Part shown: positions 1 through 6,987 of the stretch, in pieces
How positions within the stretch are numbered: the first letter of the stretch is position 1
Layout: each line of letters begins with the position of its first letter
Assembly: GCF_023715725.1 (NCBI RefSeq)
Contig: NZ_JAMBOT010000005.1
Span: 248,001 to 312,000, forward strand
DNA length: 64,000 bases
From: Paenibacillus pasadenensis
GTDB taxonomy: Bacteria; Bacillota; Bacilli; Paenibacillales; Paenibacillaceae
Reading direction: 5' to 3'
The notes under the pieces: model-generated
Databases searched by the model: none
The model's input: only the letters and a program-made list of their open reading frames with translations
Told to the model about the DNA's origin: nothing
Position numbers and translations under genes: made by a program

Positions 1-79
1 CTTCCTCTTTTTCTACCGTTACGGTTCGGGAGCCGAGAGGATCAATTTGCCCGGTATGTCCGACATGATATTCGCTCAT
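1..79 (-). CDS. nirD: Nitrite reductase small subunit NirD (5' part only)
   Basis: Only the first 26 codons are in the window; the gene runs off the left edge. The reading frame starts MSEYHVGHTGQIDPLGSRTV, followed by TVEKEE. The start codon overlaps the nirB stop codon as ATGA, so the two genes are translationally coupled. NirD is the Rieske-like small subunit of NADH-dependent assimilatory nitrite reductase in the cytoplasm. The identification rests mainly on its position directly after nirB and on the coupling, since the Rieske-type cysteine and histidine motifs lie outside the window. It should share the nirB promoter and leader control. Confidence 0.75.
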   Translation of the reverse strand, partial: MSEYHVGHTGQIDPLGSRTVTVEKEE

Positions 80-2520
80 TGTGAATTCCTCCCCGCCGCC
101 GCAAGCGGCTCAAAGTTTTTGCGCAGCTCAGCATTATCCACGATTTCATGCCATGGGTCCTCAAGGCCGGAGAGAGCTGTCTGCAGACGGTCGACGAGGG
201 CGAGTCTTTCGTCCCGGTCAGACAAAGCCTCGCGAATCGCATCTATTCCAATTCGATCTACCCAATGGGCGGTACGCTCGTTCCAGTTTGCATTTTCCCG
301 GTAATATTGCAGGTAGGCTCCAGACCATTCCATGACTTCCTCCTCCGTCCGCACAACCGTCAGCAGATCCGTCGCCCGGACTTTAACGCCTCCGTTGCCG
401 CCGGCATGAAGCTCCCATCCCCCGTCGATGGCGACAACGCCGAAGTCCTTGATCGTTGCTTCAGCGCAGTTGCGCGGGCAGCCTGACACGGCCATTTTGA
501 ACTTCGCCGGTGTGCTGATGCGCTCAAACGCTTTTTCCAGCTTGATGCCCATGCCCATAGCATCCTGGGTGCCGAAACGGCAGAAGGTGTCGCCGACGCA
601 TGTTTTTACCGTGCGCAAAGCTTTGCCGTAGGCGCTGCCCGAAGCCATGCCGAGCTCTTCCCACATACGCGGGAGATCCTCTTTGCGCACGCCGAGCAGA
701 TCGAGCCTTTGTCCGCCAGTGAATTTTACCAGCGGAACCTGGAAGCGCTCCGCCACGTCGGCGATATGCTTCAGCTCCGCCGGGCTGGTCACGCCGCCGT
801 AAATCCGGGGAACGACCGAATAGGTACCGTCCTTCTGGATGTTGGCATGATAACGCTCATTCGTAAAACGGGATTCCTTCTGGTCGCGGTACTCCCCGGG
901 TTTCAGCATTCCCAAGTAATAGTTCAGAGCTGGACGGCATTTGGAGCAGCCTTCGGGCTGGCTCCATTCCAGCACGTTCATCGTTTCCTTCACCGAGGTA
1001 AGCCCCATTGCATTAATCGCTTCAAGAATGCTGTTTCGGTCGAGCGGGGTGCAGCCGCAAATGCCTTCTTTGGCCTTCACGACGGAATCTCCGGCAGTTA
1101 ATGTAAGCAGATCTTCCACTAGCGGCTTGCAGCCGCCGCATGAGGCGGAAGCTTTCGTGCAGCTTTTGACAGCCGACAGGCTTGTGCAGCCCTTGGATGC
1201 GATGGCGTCAACAATGTCATCCTTGCTGACGCCGTTGCAGCCGCATACGATCTCGTCGCCGGGCATCGCGGACAGCCGCTCCAGAGGCGAAGCCGCGCTG
1301 GTTGCGCCGGGAGCAAATCCAAGCAGCAGCTGCTTTTCCCGACCTGCGACCGATTCGCCGGTTTTCATCAGATTGAACAGCATCGGCCCGTCGTTGATGT
1401 CGCCAAAAAGCACAACTCCCTCCAGCAAATCGCCGCGCAGCACCAGTTTTTTGTAAACGGCGTCCACCTCGTCTTTAAATGACAGCGAGCGGGTTCCTTC
1501 AAGACCGATATAATCTCCTGCCGAAAATACATCAACGCCGGATACCTTCAGCTTTGTCGAGGTGACGGAGCCTTTGTAGCCTTCGGAGTGAACGCCTGCG
1601 AGATGTTTCGCCAGCACGGCTCCCTGTTCGTAAAGGGGGGCGACGAGGCCGTACGTGATTCCGTTATGCTCGGCGCATTCGCCGAGCGCATACACGCCGG
1701 GAACGCTCGTGGACAGATCATCGCCAACGAGTACGCCTCGCTTGACCGCAATGCCGGAGCGGGCGGCCAGCTCGGCGTTAGGCGTGATGCCGACGGCCAT
1801 AACGACCAAATCCGTTTCCAGAAAGCTCCCGTCTTTAAAAGAGATGCCGGTAACCCGGTCAGCTCCGGTAATTTCCCGGGTCTGCATGTTTGTTAGAAAC
1901 TTCATGCCCTGCATCTCCAGCTCATGACGCAGCATATGGCTGGCCGGAGGATCGAGCTGGCGGTTCATCAGCGCGCTGGAATTATGGATGACGGTGACGT
2001 CCATGCCGAGATTGAGCAGCCCGCGGGCGGCCTCCAATCCTAACAGTCCGCCGCCGATTACGGCGGCGCGGCGGTAGGTCCGGGAAGCCTCAAGCATCGT
2101 CTCGCAATCGCGAATGTCGCGAAACCCGATGACGCCCTCTTTGTCCGCGCCGGAGACGGGCAGCATGAATGCGCGCGAGCCGGTAGCTATTAGCAGCACG
2201 TCGTAGCTGACCGTCAGCCCTTGGTCGGAGGCGACCGTCCTGGCTTGTGTATCAATAGAGGTTACGGTATGGCCGACATGCAGCGTAATGCCATGCTCCG
2301 CGTACCAGCTCCAGTCATTGAGGACGATGTCCTGCAAACCGGAGCCTCCGTCGGCCAGCACCGTGCTAAGCTGGATGCGGTTGTAGTTTGGATGCGGCTC
2401 GGCTCCGAAAACCGTAATTTCGTAGGCGTCGGGAGCGAGCTTAAGCAGATGCTCGATGCAGCGTATTCCGGCCATTCCATTGCCGATCATGACGAGTTTT
2501 TGGGAGTTGGACGTGTTCAT
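76..2520 (-). CDS. nirB: NADH-dependent assimilatory nitrite reductase, large subunit NirB
   Basis: An 814-residue protein of full family length that reduces nitrite to ammonium with NADH in the cytoplasm. Domains in order: FAD/NAD(P) oxidoreductase (about 1-330, GNGMAG near 13 and GGGLLGLEAARG near 156); two BFD-like [2Fe-2S] regions (C426, C428, C461, C464, then C488, C490, C525, C528); a sulfite/nitrite reductase ferredoxin-like half domain (about 555-625); and a siroheme/[4Fe-4S] domain with C641, C647, C681 and C685 in the C-x5-C ... C-x3-C pattern. The start ATG at 2520 follows a ribosome binding site (GGAG) in the leader. It is the first gene of nirBD. The leader (2569-2658) carries an ANTAR-type antitermination structure, and a GlnR/TnrA box lies at 2707-2723. 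It is paralogous to nasB at 8284-10491, which keeps the first half of the architecture. Confidence 0.96.
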   Translation of the reverse strand: MNTSNSQKLVMIGNGMAGIRCIEHLLKLAPDAYEITVFGAEPHPNYNRIQLSTVLADGGSGLQDIVLNDWSWYAEHGITLHVGHTVTSIDTQARTVASDQGLTVSYDVLLIATGSRAFMLPVSGADKEGVIGFRDIRDCETMLEASRTYRRAAVIGGGLLGLEAARGLLNLGMDVTVIHNSSALMNRQLDPPASHMLRHELEMQGMKFLTNMQTREITGADRVTGISFKDGSFLETDLVVMAVGITPNAELAARSGIAVKRGVLVGDDLSTSVPGVYALGECAEHNGITYGLVAPLYEQGAVLAKHLAGVHSEGYKGSVTSTKLKVSGVDVFSAGDYIGLEGTRSLSFKDEVDAVYKKLVLRGDLLEGVVLFGDINDGPMLFNLMKTGESVAGREKQLLLGFAPGATSAASPLERLSAMPGDEIVCGCNGVSKDDIVDAIASKGCTSLSAVKSCTKASASCGGCKPLVEDLLTLTAGDSVVKAKEGICGCTPLDRNSILEAINAMGLTSVKETMNVLEWSQPEGCSKCRPALNYYLGMLKPGEYRDQKESRFTNERYHANIQKDGTYSVVPRIYGGVTSPAELKHIADVAERFQVPLVKFTGGQRLDLLGVRKEDLPRMWEELGMASGSAYGKALRTVKTCVGDTFCRFGTQDAMGMGIKLEKAFERISTPAKFKMAVSGCPRNCAEATIKDFGVVAIDGGWELHAGGNGGVKVRATDLLTVVRTEEEVMEWSGAYLQYYRENANWNERTAHWVDRIGIDAIREALSDRDERLALVDRLQTALSGLEDPWHEIVDNAELRKNFEPLAAAGRNSQ

Positions 2521-2568
2521 CCTTCAAGCTCCTTTCGGATAGGCGAGTTTGCCGAGAATAAAAGCAGA

Positions 2569-2624
2569 AAAGCCTGCGGGAATACCGGGACGGATTGATC
2601 CGTCCTCCGGAATTCCTGCAGGCT
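2569..2624 (-). terminator. Intrinsic terminator in the nirB leader
   Basis: On the minus strand a long hairpin pairs AAGCCTGCAGGAAT with ATTCCCGCAGGCTT around an inner GGACGGAT/ATCCGTCC stem, and is followed by TTCTGCTTTT. It lies about 50 bases upstream of the nirB start, inside the transcript. Its 5' arm includes the 3' side of leader hairpin P2, so P2 and the terminator exclude each other. This is an attenuator rather than an end-of-operon terminator. Confidence 0.85.
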
Positions 2625-2658
2625 TCGTTGCCGCTGGAAGGGATACATCGTTGTATCC
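2621..2658 (-). promoter_or_regulatory. ANTAR-target double hairpin in the nirB leader
   Basis: Read on the minus strand, hairpin P1 (2641-2658) is GGATAC-AACGAT-GTATCC, a perfect six-pair stem with a six-base loop. Hairpin P2 (2621-2632) is GGC-AACGAA-GCC. Both loops have A at position 1 and G at position 4, the known recognition pattern of ANTAR antiterminator proteins. P2 shares its 3' arm with the terminator at 2569-2624, so protein binding would favour read-through into nirBD. The loop match and the overlap are seen directly; the regulation is inferred from the family. Confidence 0.88.
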
Positions 2659-2706
2659 TCAGATAGATGATTGAATTAGGCTCACTATAAGGCACAATCT
2701 CTTTAA

Positions 2707-2723
2707 TGTCAATATACATAACA
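2707..2723. promoter_or_regulatory. GlnR/TnrA-type box in the nirB promoter region
   Basis: The sequence TGTCAATATACATAACA fits the consensus TGT-N-A-N7-T-N-ACA at every fixed position. It lies about 50 bp upstream of the nirB leader hairpins, where a promoter-proximal operator is expected. GlnR/TnrA proteins act on nitrogen genes of Bacillota; whether it activates or represses here cannot be read from the sequence. Confidence 0.7.
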
Positions 2724-2781
2724 TAAAATTCAGGATTTCATCCAAATTCAAGGGATTATATCGACAAAACGAAAGTTATTG

Positions 2782-2798
2782 TGTTATATAAATTTACA
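2782..2798. promoter_or_regulatory. GlnR/TnrA-type box upstream of the ANTAR gene
   Basis: The sequence TGTTATATAAATTTACA matches TGT-N-A-N7-T-N-ACA at all fixed positions. It lies 80 bp upstream of the ANTAR gene start (2878) in the divergent region shared with nirBD. This suggests that the antiterminator gene is itself under nitrogen control. Confidence 0.65.
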
Positions 2799-2877
2799 TG
2801 AATTCCGAGGTTGGCGTTTAACCCTTTCTTCGAACGGGGGAGACGGCGGCTCTGGATGCGGAGAGGAGCCGCTGTCG

Positions 2878-3507
2878 ATGCGATCAATTGTCGTCATTAC
2901 CCCACGGAACCAAGAAGTTTCCCGGCTGCAGGACACGCCGGACAAGGCGGGAGCGTCCCCGGAAAGCCTGCTTCGAGGCTGCGGCTACGCCGTGCTTCGA
3001 GCGGTAACGGAGGAACAGGCTGCAACGGTGCTGCCAGAGGCCGACGCGGCCGTGCTTCATATGGCGCTTCCGCAAGTGCGCTCCTGGCGTGATGCGGTGG
3101 CGGAGCAGCGGCAGCTGCCGCTGCTCTGGTGGTGCAGTCCTGAGGCAATGGGTGGCTCGGCGGAAGCTTGCGAGGATGATGTCCGTTTAGACGGCCTGAT
3201 TACTCCCGGCATGAGTGCCGCAGAGGTCCATTGGGCGCTGCAGCTGGCGGGAAAATCCTGCATGGAGAGGCGGCAGTGGGAGGGAGAGCGCAAGCGGCTT
3301 TTGCAGCGGCTGGAGGAACGGAAATGGATCGAAATGGCTAAAGGGATTCTTTCCGAATCTCGCGGTTTGAGCGAGGCCGAGGCTTATGAGCTGCTTCGTT
3401 CGGAGGCGATGCAGGAGCGCAAACGGATGGTGGATGTTGCAACGTCGATTGTGAAGGTGTATGAGCTGCTTCAGCACAATACGAAAAAAGGGGCGGGCCG
3501 TATATGA
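2878..3507 (+). CDS. ANTAR-domain antitermination regulator with pseudo-receiver domain (NasT-like)
   Basis: A 209-residue regulator. Residues about 1-125 resemble a response-regulator receiver fold, but the segment where the phospho-accepting aspartate should sit reads AAVLHMALPQ, with no Asp. Residues 128-148 form a charged helical linker. Residues about 148-198 are an ANTAR RNA-binding domain, with the conserved AKGIL near 154 and helices around EAYELLRSEAM and RMVDVA. ANTAR proteins bind paired hairpins in leader RNA and prevent termination. Three such leaders occur in this locus (nirB, narK, moeA). The ATG at 2878 was chosen over upstream starts because GAGAGGAG lies just before it. The stop overlaps the next start (ATGA at 3504). 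A GlnR/TnrA box lies upstream. How nitrate or nitrite is sensed is not evident, since no partner sensor gene of the NasS type is adjacent. Confidence 0.9.
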   Translation: MRSIVVITPRNQEVSRLQDTPDKAGASPESLLRGCGYAVLRAVTEEQAATVLPEADAAVLHMALPQVRSWRDAVAEQRQLPLLWWCSPEAMGGSAEACEDDVRLDGLITPGMSAAEVHWALQLAGKSCMERRQWEGERKRLLQRLEERKWIEMAKGILSESRGLSEAEAYELLRSEAMQERKRMVDVATSIVKVYELLQHNTKKGAGRI

Positions 3508-4550
3508 TCCATCTGCTGAAAGAAGTCGGCCGCGGCAAACGCGGCGCTAAGGATCTCGGATACGACGACGCCGCTGCTGCGGCCGAAGCTATATTAGGGG
3601 GGGCTGCAACGCCAGCCCAAATCGGGGCTTTTCTCATCGCCGAGCGGATCAAAATGGAAAGCGTTGAGGAAATCGAGGCTTTTGTGCGCGTCTGCCGTAC
3701 TCATGCCCGCCGGGACGGCTTGCAGGGAGGCATTGATTTTGCGGGGCCGTATGACGGACGGAAGCGGACGTTCATCGCGACTTTTCCGACGGCGTTTGTG
3801 CTTGCGGCGGCAGGGCTGCCGGTGACGCTGCACGGTTCCGCGCCGCTTCCTCCCAAATGGGGCGTGACGCTGCATTCGCTTCTTGAAGCCGCCGGGCTGG
3901 ACCCGGACCGGCTTTCGCGGGAGGCGCTCCAGGCAGCGGCTCGTCAGACCGGGGTATTGTACGTTCCGGCGGAGAGCTGGTGCCCGGCGCTCGGGCGGCT
4001 GCGGCCGATCCGCGAGGAGCTCGGGTTGCGGACGGTGTTAAATACGGCCGAAAAGCTGCTGGATTACGGCGGGTCGCCTTATTTGGCCTTCGGCGTATTT
4101 CACAACACGGTTTTTGAACGGCTGGCGCGCCTTCTGACTGGGCTGGGGTATGAAAGATCCCTTCTCATTCAGGGAGCGGAGGGTTCGGAGGATCTGCATC
4201 TGAACCGGCCGACCCGGCTGTATATCGTTGAAAACGGAGTGGCGGAGCTGCAGGTTGTCGATCCTGAAGCGCTTGGCCTGGATCTGGAGCAGGAGGAGCG
4301 CGATTGGACAGCGGCTGAGCAGCTGCAGGCCGGGGAAGCAGTGCTGGGCGGTGAGGGCTCGATGTCCCATGCAGGCGCGGTTTTGCTGAATGCCGCGCTT
4401 CGGCTGCAGCTGGCGAGGCGCGCGGATTCGCTGGAGGAGGGCGTGTACATCGCGAAGGAGCTGCTGGAGAGCGGCGCGGCTTGGGGGAAGTATCAGGCAT
4501 GGAAAAAATCGCTGGAGCTGCCGGAGTCCAAAGCTCTCGCGGCGCGTTAA
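3504..4550 (+). CDS. TrpD2/YbiB-like member of the anthranilate phosphoribosyltransferase family
   Basis: A 348-residue protein with the two-part fold of glycosyltransferase family 3: a helical N-terminal domain (about 1-75, with EAILGGAATPAQIGAFLIAERIK) and an alpha/beta domain from about 80. It is not in a tryptophan operon, and the TrpD glycine-rich PRPP loop and KHG motif are not obvious; the nearest equivalent is LHGSAPLPPKWG near 113. This points to the TrpD2/YbiB branch, some members of which bind nucleic acid rather than make tryptophan. Its start overlaps the stop of the ANTAR gene (ATGA), so the two are translationally coupled and probably act together. A role in nitrate regulation is an inference. 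A terminator follows at 4557-4613. Confidence 0.75.
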   Translation: MIHLLKEVGRGKRGAKDLGYDDAAAAAEAILGGAATPAQIGAFLIAERIKMESVEEIEAFVRVCRTHARRDGLQGGIDFAGPYDGRKRTFIATFPTAFVLAAAGLPVTLHGSAPLPPKWGVTLHSLLEAAGLDPDRLSREALQAAARQTGVLYVPAESWCPALGRLRPIREELGLRTVLNTAEKLLDYGGSPYLAFGVFHNTVFERLARLLTGLGYERSLLIQGAEGSEDLHLNRPTRLYIVENGVAELQVVDPEALGLDLEQEERDWTAAEQLQAGEAVLGGEGSMSHAGAVLLNAALRLQLARRADSLEEGVYIAKELLESGAAWGKYQAWKKSLELPESKALAAR

Positions 4551-4556
4551 AAAGCA

Positions 4557-4613
4557 TAAAGCCTTTTGCGGTACCTGCCGGATGCGCGGCGGTGCTGCAG
4601 AAGGCTTTTTTAG
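4557..4613 (+). terminator. Terminator after the ANTAR/TrpD2-like operon
   Basis: AAAGCCTTTTGC pairs with GCAGAAGGCTTT across an inner GC-rich segment, followed by TTTTTT. It starts 6 bp after the stop codon at 4550. Confidence 0.8.
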
Positions 4614-4777
4614 TTTAAGAGGTTTCTATAACAGCGAGGCGCTGGCTGGAAGAAGCTCAAAAGGCAGCCCCGGCAACCTGCATGAGCAGGGTGTCGGGGC
4701 CGCCGAGGGCGCAGATTGAGCTGGTGAGTCGCCGTTGTCGCTGATTGATATAGGGCTTGCGAATGACGGGGTGCTTG

Positions 4778-5055
4778 AGGGCGTCAAACGCCCTTAAGCA
4801 GCGAGAATCCGAGCGAGAGGGTGCGGATAAGGGCGTCAAACGACCTTAACTCGCGAGAATCCGAGCGAAAGGGTGCGGATAAGGGCGTCCAACGACCTTA
4901 ACTAGCGAGAATCCGAGCGAAAGGGTGCGGATAAGGGCGTCAAACGCCCTTAACTCGCGAGAATCCGAGCGAGAGGGCGTAGTTAAGGTCGTCAAACGCC
5001 CTTAACTAGCGAGAATCCGATCGGATGGACGTAGATAAGGGCGTCAAATGCCCTT
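4778..5055. repeat. Array of six palindromes with an exact 52-bp period
   Basis: Six copies of a palindrome close to AGGGCGTCAAACGCCCTT begin at 4778, 4830, 4882, 4934, 4986 and 5038, each 52 bp after the last. The segments between them are also related (for example GAGAATCCGAGCGA) but less conserved. The array lies between the convergent TrpD2-like and narK genes, beyond the terminator at 4557. It is not a CRISPR: the repeat is short and palindromic, the intervals are similar to each other, and there are no cas genes. The stretch 5056-5200 holds nothing else that I recognise. Confidence 0.9.
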
Positions 5056-5200
5056 AACCCACAGCCAGTGCTCGAAGAGCTGTCACTGTTACTCGCCCCT
5101 TAGTGCGTATTTCCATCACCTTGCGAGATGAGTGTCAGAAATCCTAGACAAGAACTGATCGTCCTCAGCTTTGCGGACCGCGATAATCGCGACCGCCGAC

Positions 5201-5322
5201 CATAACCGAATTGCTAGAGCTTGGCTGAGCTACAGAGACGCATAACCGAATTGCTAGAGCCTGGCTGAGCTACGGAGACGCATGACTCGTAGTGCTAGAG
5301 CTTGGCTGAAGCGGTGGAGACG
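5201..5322 (-). repeat. Three 40-bp tandem copies that include the 3' end of narK
   Basis: Units at 5201-5240, 5241-5280 and 5281-5322 are near identical. The unit at 5281-5322 contains the last codons and the TAG stop of narK, and two further copies follow downstream of the stop. The copies read CATAACCGAATTGCTAGAGC plus a second half ending GAGACG on the plus strand. This looks like tandem duplication of the narK tail into the intergenic region. Confidence 0.85.
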
Positions 5323-6551
5323 CCGGATGCCGCTGCGGGAGCGCCGTTGCCGCTGTCCGACCGCGAGAGCCAGCCCTTTCGCCAGCCGATTTGCTTCACT
5401 ATAATCAGGCCCATCGCTCCGGCGGCGACAGCGCTGAGGCAGAGGAAACCCGGAGCGTAGCTGCCGACGGATTTGTACAATTGGCCAAGCACGAGCGGCA
5501 AGGCGTAACCGCCGAGTCCGCCAGCCGCGCCGACGATGCCGGTCATCAGGCCCAGCTCGCGTCCGAAGCGCAGCGGTACCAGCTGAAATACGGAGCCGTT
5601 GCCCGCGCCAAGGCACATCATGCCGACGAACAGCAGCGCAAGCACAACGGGCAGCGGCGGCATAAAAGCAACGCAGGCAAGCATGAGCGCCGCGCCTCCG
5701 TATAAAATCGTCAGCATGCGAGCGCCGCCGATTCTGTCGGACAAATAACCGCCAATCGGTCGGAAAAGGCTGCCTCCAATGACGCATAACGTTGTGAAAT
5801 CAGCGGCTCGGATGGGAGCCAGGCCGTATTGGGAGTTGAAAAATATCGTCAAGTAATTGGAGAGGCCGACAAATCCGCCAAAAGTGACCGCATAAAGAGC
5901 GCAGAATACCCAGGCGTCGCCTTGTTTCATGACGAGCGCATATTCGGCTGGCTTGCGCGGCTCCGGACGGCTCGGGCTGTTGCGGGCAAATAGGGTGAAC
6001 AATATTAACACAGTAACAATCGGGATGATTGCGAGTCCAAAAACAATTTCCCAGCTCCCGTAGTGCATGGCCAGCCGATTGGCAAAAAGCGTGGAAAAGA
6101 CGGTCCCGCTGTTGCCGGCTCCGGCGATGCCCATCGCGAGTCCTTGATGCTCCTTCGGATACCACTGCCCCGCCAGCGGCAGCGCGGCGGCGAACGATGC
6201 GCCGGCAAAACCAAGCAGCAGCGCAACGATGTACAGCTGCTCCAGGCTGTTGACGAATTGCCAGCCCATCACCAGCGGGACAATTGAGATGACCATGCCG
6301 ATCTGGGCGGTCAGCTTGGGGCCGATATAGTCCGAGAGAAAACCGAATACAAGCCGCAGCACTGATCCTCCTAAAATAGGCAGCGCCACCAGATTCGCCT
6401 TCTGCACCGGATCCATCGGATAATCGGCGGCGATGACGACAGCCAGCGGACCGATCAATACCCAAATCATAAAGCTCACATCAAAATACAGAAAAGCGCT
6501 CAGCAGTGTCTTTTTGTCTCCGCTTTGCCAAAAGCTCTTTCTCTCCATCAT
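5295..6551 (-). CDS. narK: Nitrate/nitrite transporter, NarK/NasA family (MFS)
   Basis: A 418-residue major facilitator protein with about 12 hydrophobic helices, placed in the cytoplasmic membrane. The N-terminal half carries a glycine-rich helix with GAGNSGTVFSTLFANRLA, typical of the nitrate signature of the NNP family; the C-terminal half has GGLGGYALPLVLGQ. It should import nitrate and possibly export nitrite for the nearby nas and nir enzymes. The start at 6551 (ATGATGGAGAG) follows AAAGGAGAGG. A longer reading back to 6620 would run into the leader terminator and is rejected. The gene is divergent from the moeA-nas operon. Its leader carries its own ANTAR double hairpin (6634-6685) and terminator. 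The 3' end is duplicated downstream (5201-5322). Confidence 0.93.
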   Translation of the reverse strand: MMERKSFWQSGDKKTLLSAFLYFDVSFMIWVLIGPLAVVIAADYPMDPVQKANLVALPILGGSVLRLVFGFLSDYIGPKLTAQIGMVISIVPLVMGWQFVNSLEQLYIVALLLGFAGASFAAALPLAGQWYPKEHQGLAMGIAGAGNSGTVFSTLFANRLAMHYGSWEIVFGLAIIPIVTVLILFTLFARNSPSRPEPRKPAEYALVMKQGDAWVFCALYAVTFGGFVGLSNYLTIFFNSQYGLAPIRAADFTTLCVIGGSLFRPIGGYLSDRIGGARMLTILYGGAALMLACVAFMPPLPVVLALLFVGMMCLGAGNGSVFQLVPLRFGRELGLMTGIVGAAGGLGGYALPLVLGQLYKSVGSYAPGFLCLSAVAAGAMGLIIVKQIGWRKGWLSRSDSGNGAPAAASGVSTASAKL

Positions 6552-6597
6552 CCTATCCTCTCCTTTGTACGGCCGGCAGCTATTAGGGCGCTCGATC

Positions 6598-6640
6598 AAA
6601 AAAAGCCGCATCCTTCCCATGATAGGAAAGCTGCGGCTTC
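6598..6640 (-). terminator. Intrinsic terminator in the narK leader
   Basis: On the minus strand AAGCCGCA pairs with TGCGGCTT around an inner TTTCC/GGGAAG stem, and seven T bases follow. It lies about 50 bases upstream of the narK start and shares its 5' arm with leader hairpin P2. Confidence 0.88.
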
Positions 6641-6685
6641 ATTGCCGGAGAACCGGTATGCGAGACTGTACGGCCTTGTAGAGTC
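6634..6685 (-). promoter_or_regulatory. ANTAR-target double hairpin in the narK leader
   Basis: On the minus strand P1 (6664-6685) has arms GACTCTAC and GTACAGTC, seven of eight pairs, around the loop AAGGCC. P2 (6634-6647) has stem CGGC/GCCG around the loop AATGAA. Both loops carry A1 and G4. P2 overlaps the terminator at 6598-6640. The structure is equivalent to those of nirB and moeA, so the three transcripts should respond to the same ANTAR protein. Confidence 0.88.
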
Positions 6686-6716
6686 TAGACCGAGTATAAG
6701 GATGAAAGAACAAATA

Positions 6717-6733
6717 TGTCAATATACCTAACT
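6717..6733. promoter_or_regulatory. Imperfect GlnR/TnrA-type box on the narK side
   Basis: TGTCAATATACCTAACT fits TGT-N-A-N7-T-N-ACA except for the last base. It lies about 30 bp upstream of the narK leader hairpins and closely resembles the nirB box at 2707 (TGTCAATATAC shared). Confidence 0.5.
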
Positions 6734-6759
6734 TCAAATAATCAAAATCCATGTAATTA

Positions 6760-6776
6760 TGTTAGATATATTGACA
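6760..6776. promoter_or_regulatory. GlnR/TnrA-type box on the moeA-nas side
   Basis: TGTTAGATATATTGACA matches TGT-N-A-N7-T-N-ACA at all fixed positions. It lies about 40 bp upstream of the moeA leader hairpins in the divergent narK/moeA promoter region. Confidence 0.7.
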
Positions 6777-6814
6777 TTAACATTGGCATCCATTAAGCTG
6801 AAGCTAATTCAATC

Positions 6815-6858
6815 GGCACAGTGCTGTGCTGTCTCAAAGAGTGCAACGAAGCCCTCTT
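6815..6858 (+). promoter_or_regulatory. ANTAR-target double hairpin in the moeA-nas operon leader
   Basis: P1 (6815-6830) is GGCAC-AGTGCT-GTGCT. P2 (6837-6858) has arms AAGAGTGC and GCCCTCTT, seven of eight pairs, around the loop AACGAA. Both loops have A1 and G4. The P2 loop is the same as that of nirB. P2 overlaps the 5' arm of the terminator at 6849-6899. This places the whole moeA-nasB-nasC-mobA-mobB operon under antitermination. Confidence 0.9.
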
Positions 6859-6899
6859 CCGCCCGCGTCTTGGACGCGCTGCGGAGCGGGCTTTTTTTA
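6849..6899 (+). terminator. Intrinsic terminator in the moeA-nas operon leader
   Basis: AAGCCC pairs with GGGCTT around inner CCGC/GCGG and GCGTC/GACGC stems with a TTG loop, and seven T bases follow. It sits upstream of the first gene of the operon (start 6988), so it is an attenuator. Confidence 0.88.
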
Positions 6900-6987
6900 T
6901 ACGCGGCGCCGGCAATCATTCTGCTGAAAAGGGTCGTGCCCGGCAGAAGTGACAGGAGTTATTTTGTTTAATCGGGAGGCGGATTTA

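Noticed and set aside
4778..5055. CRISPR array
   Set aside because: The regular period suggested it, but the repeat is a short palindrome, the intervals are similar to each other, and no cas gene is in the window.
6552..6620. Longer narK starting at 6620
   Set aside because: The added codons lie across the leader terminator and P2 region, and the start at 6551 has AAAGGAGAGG.
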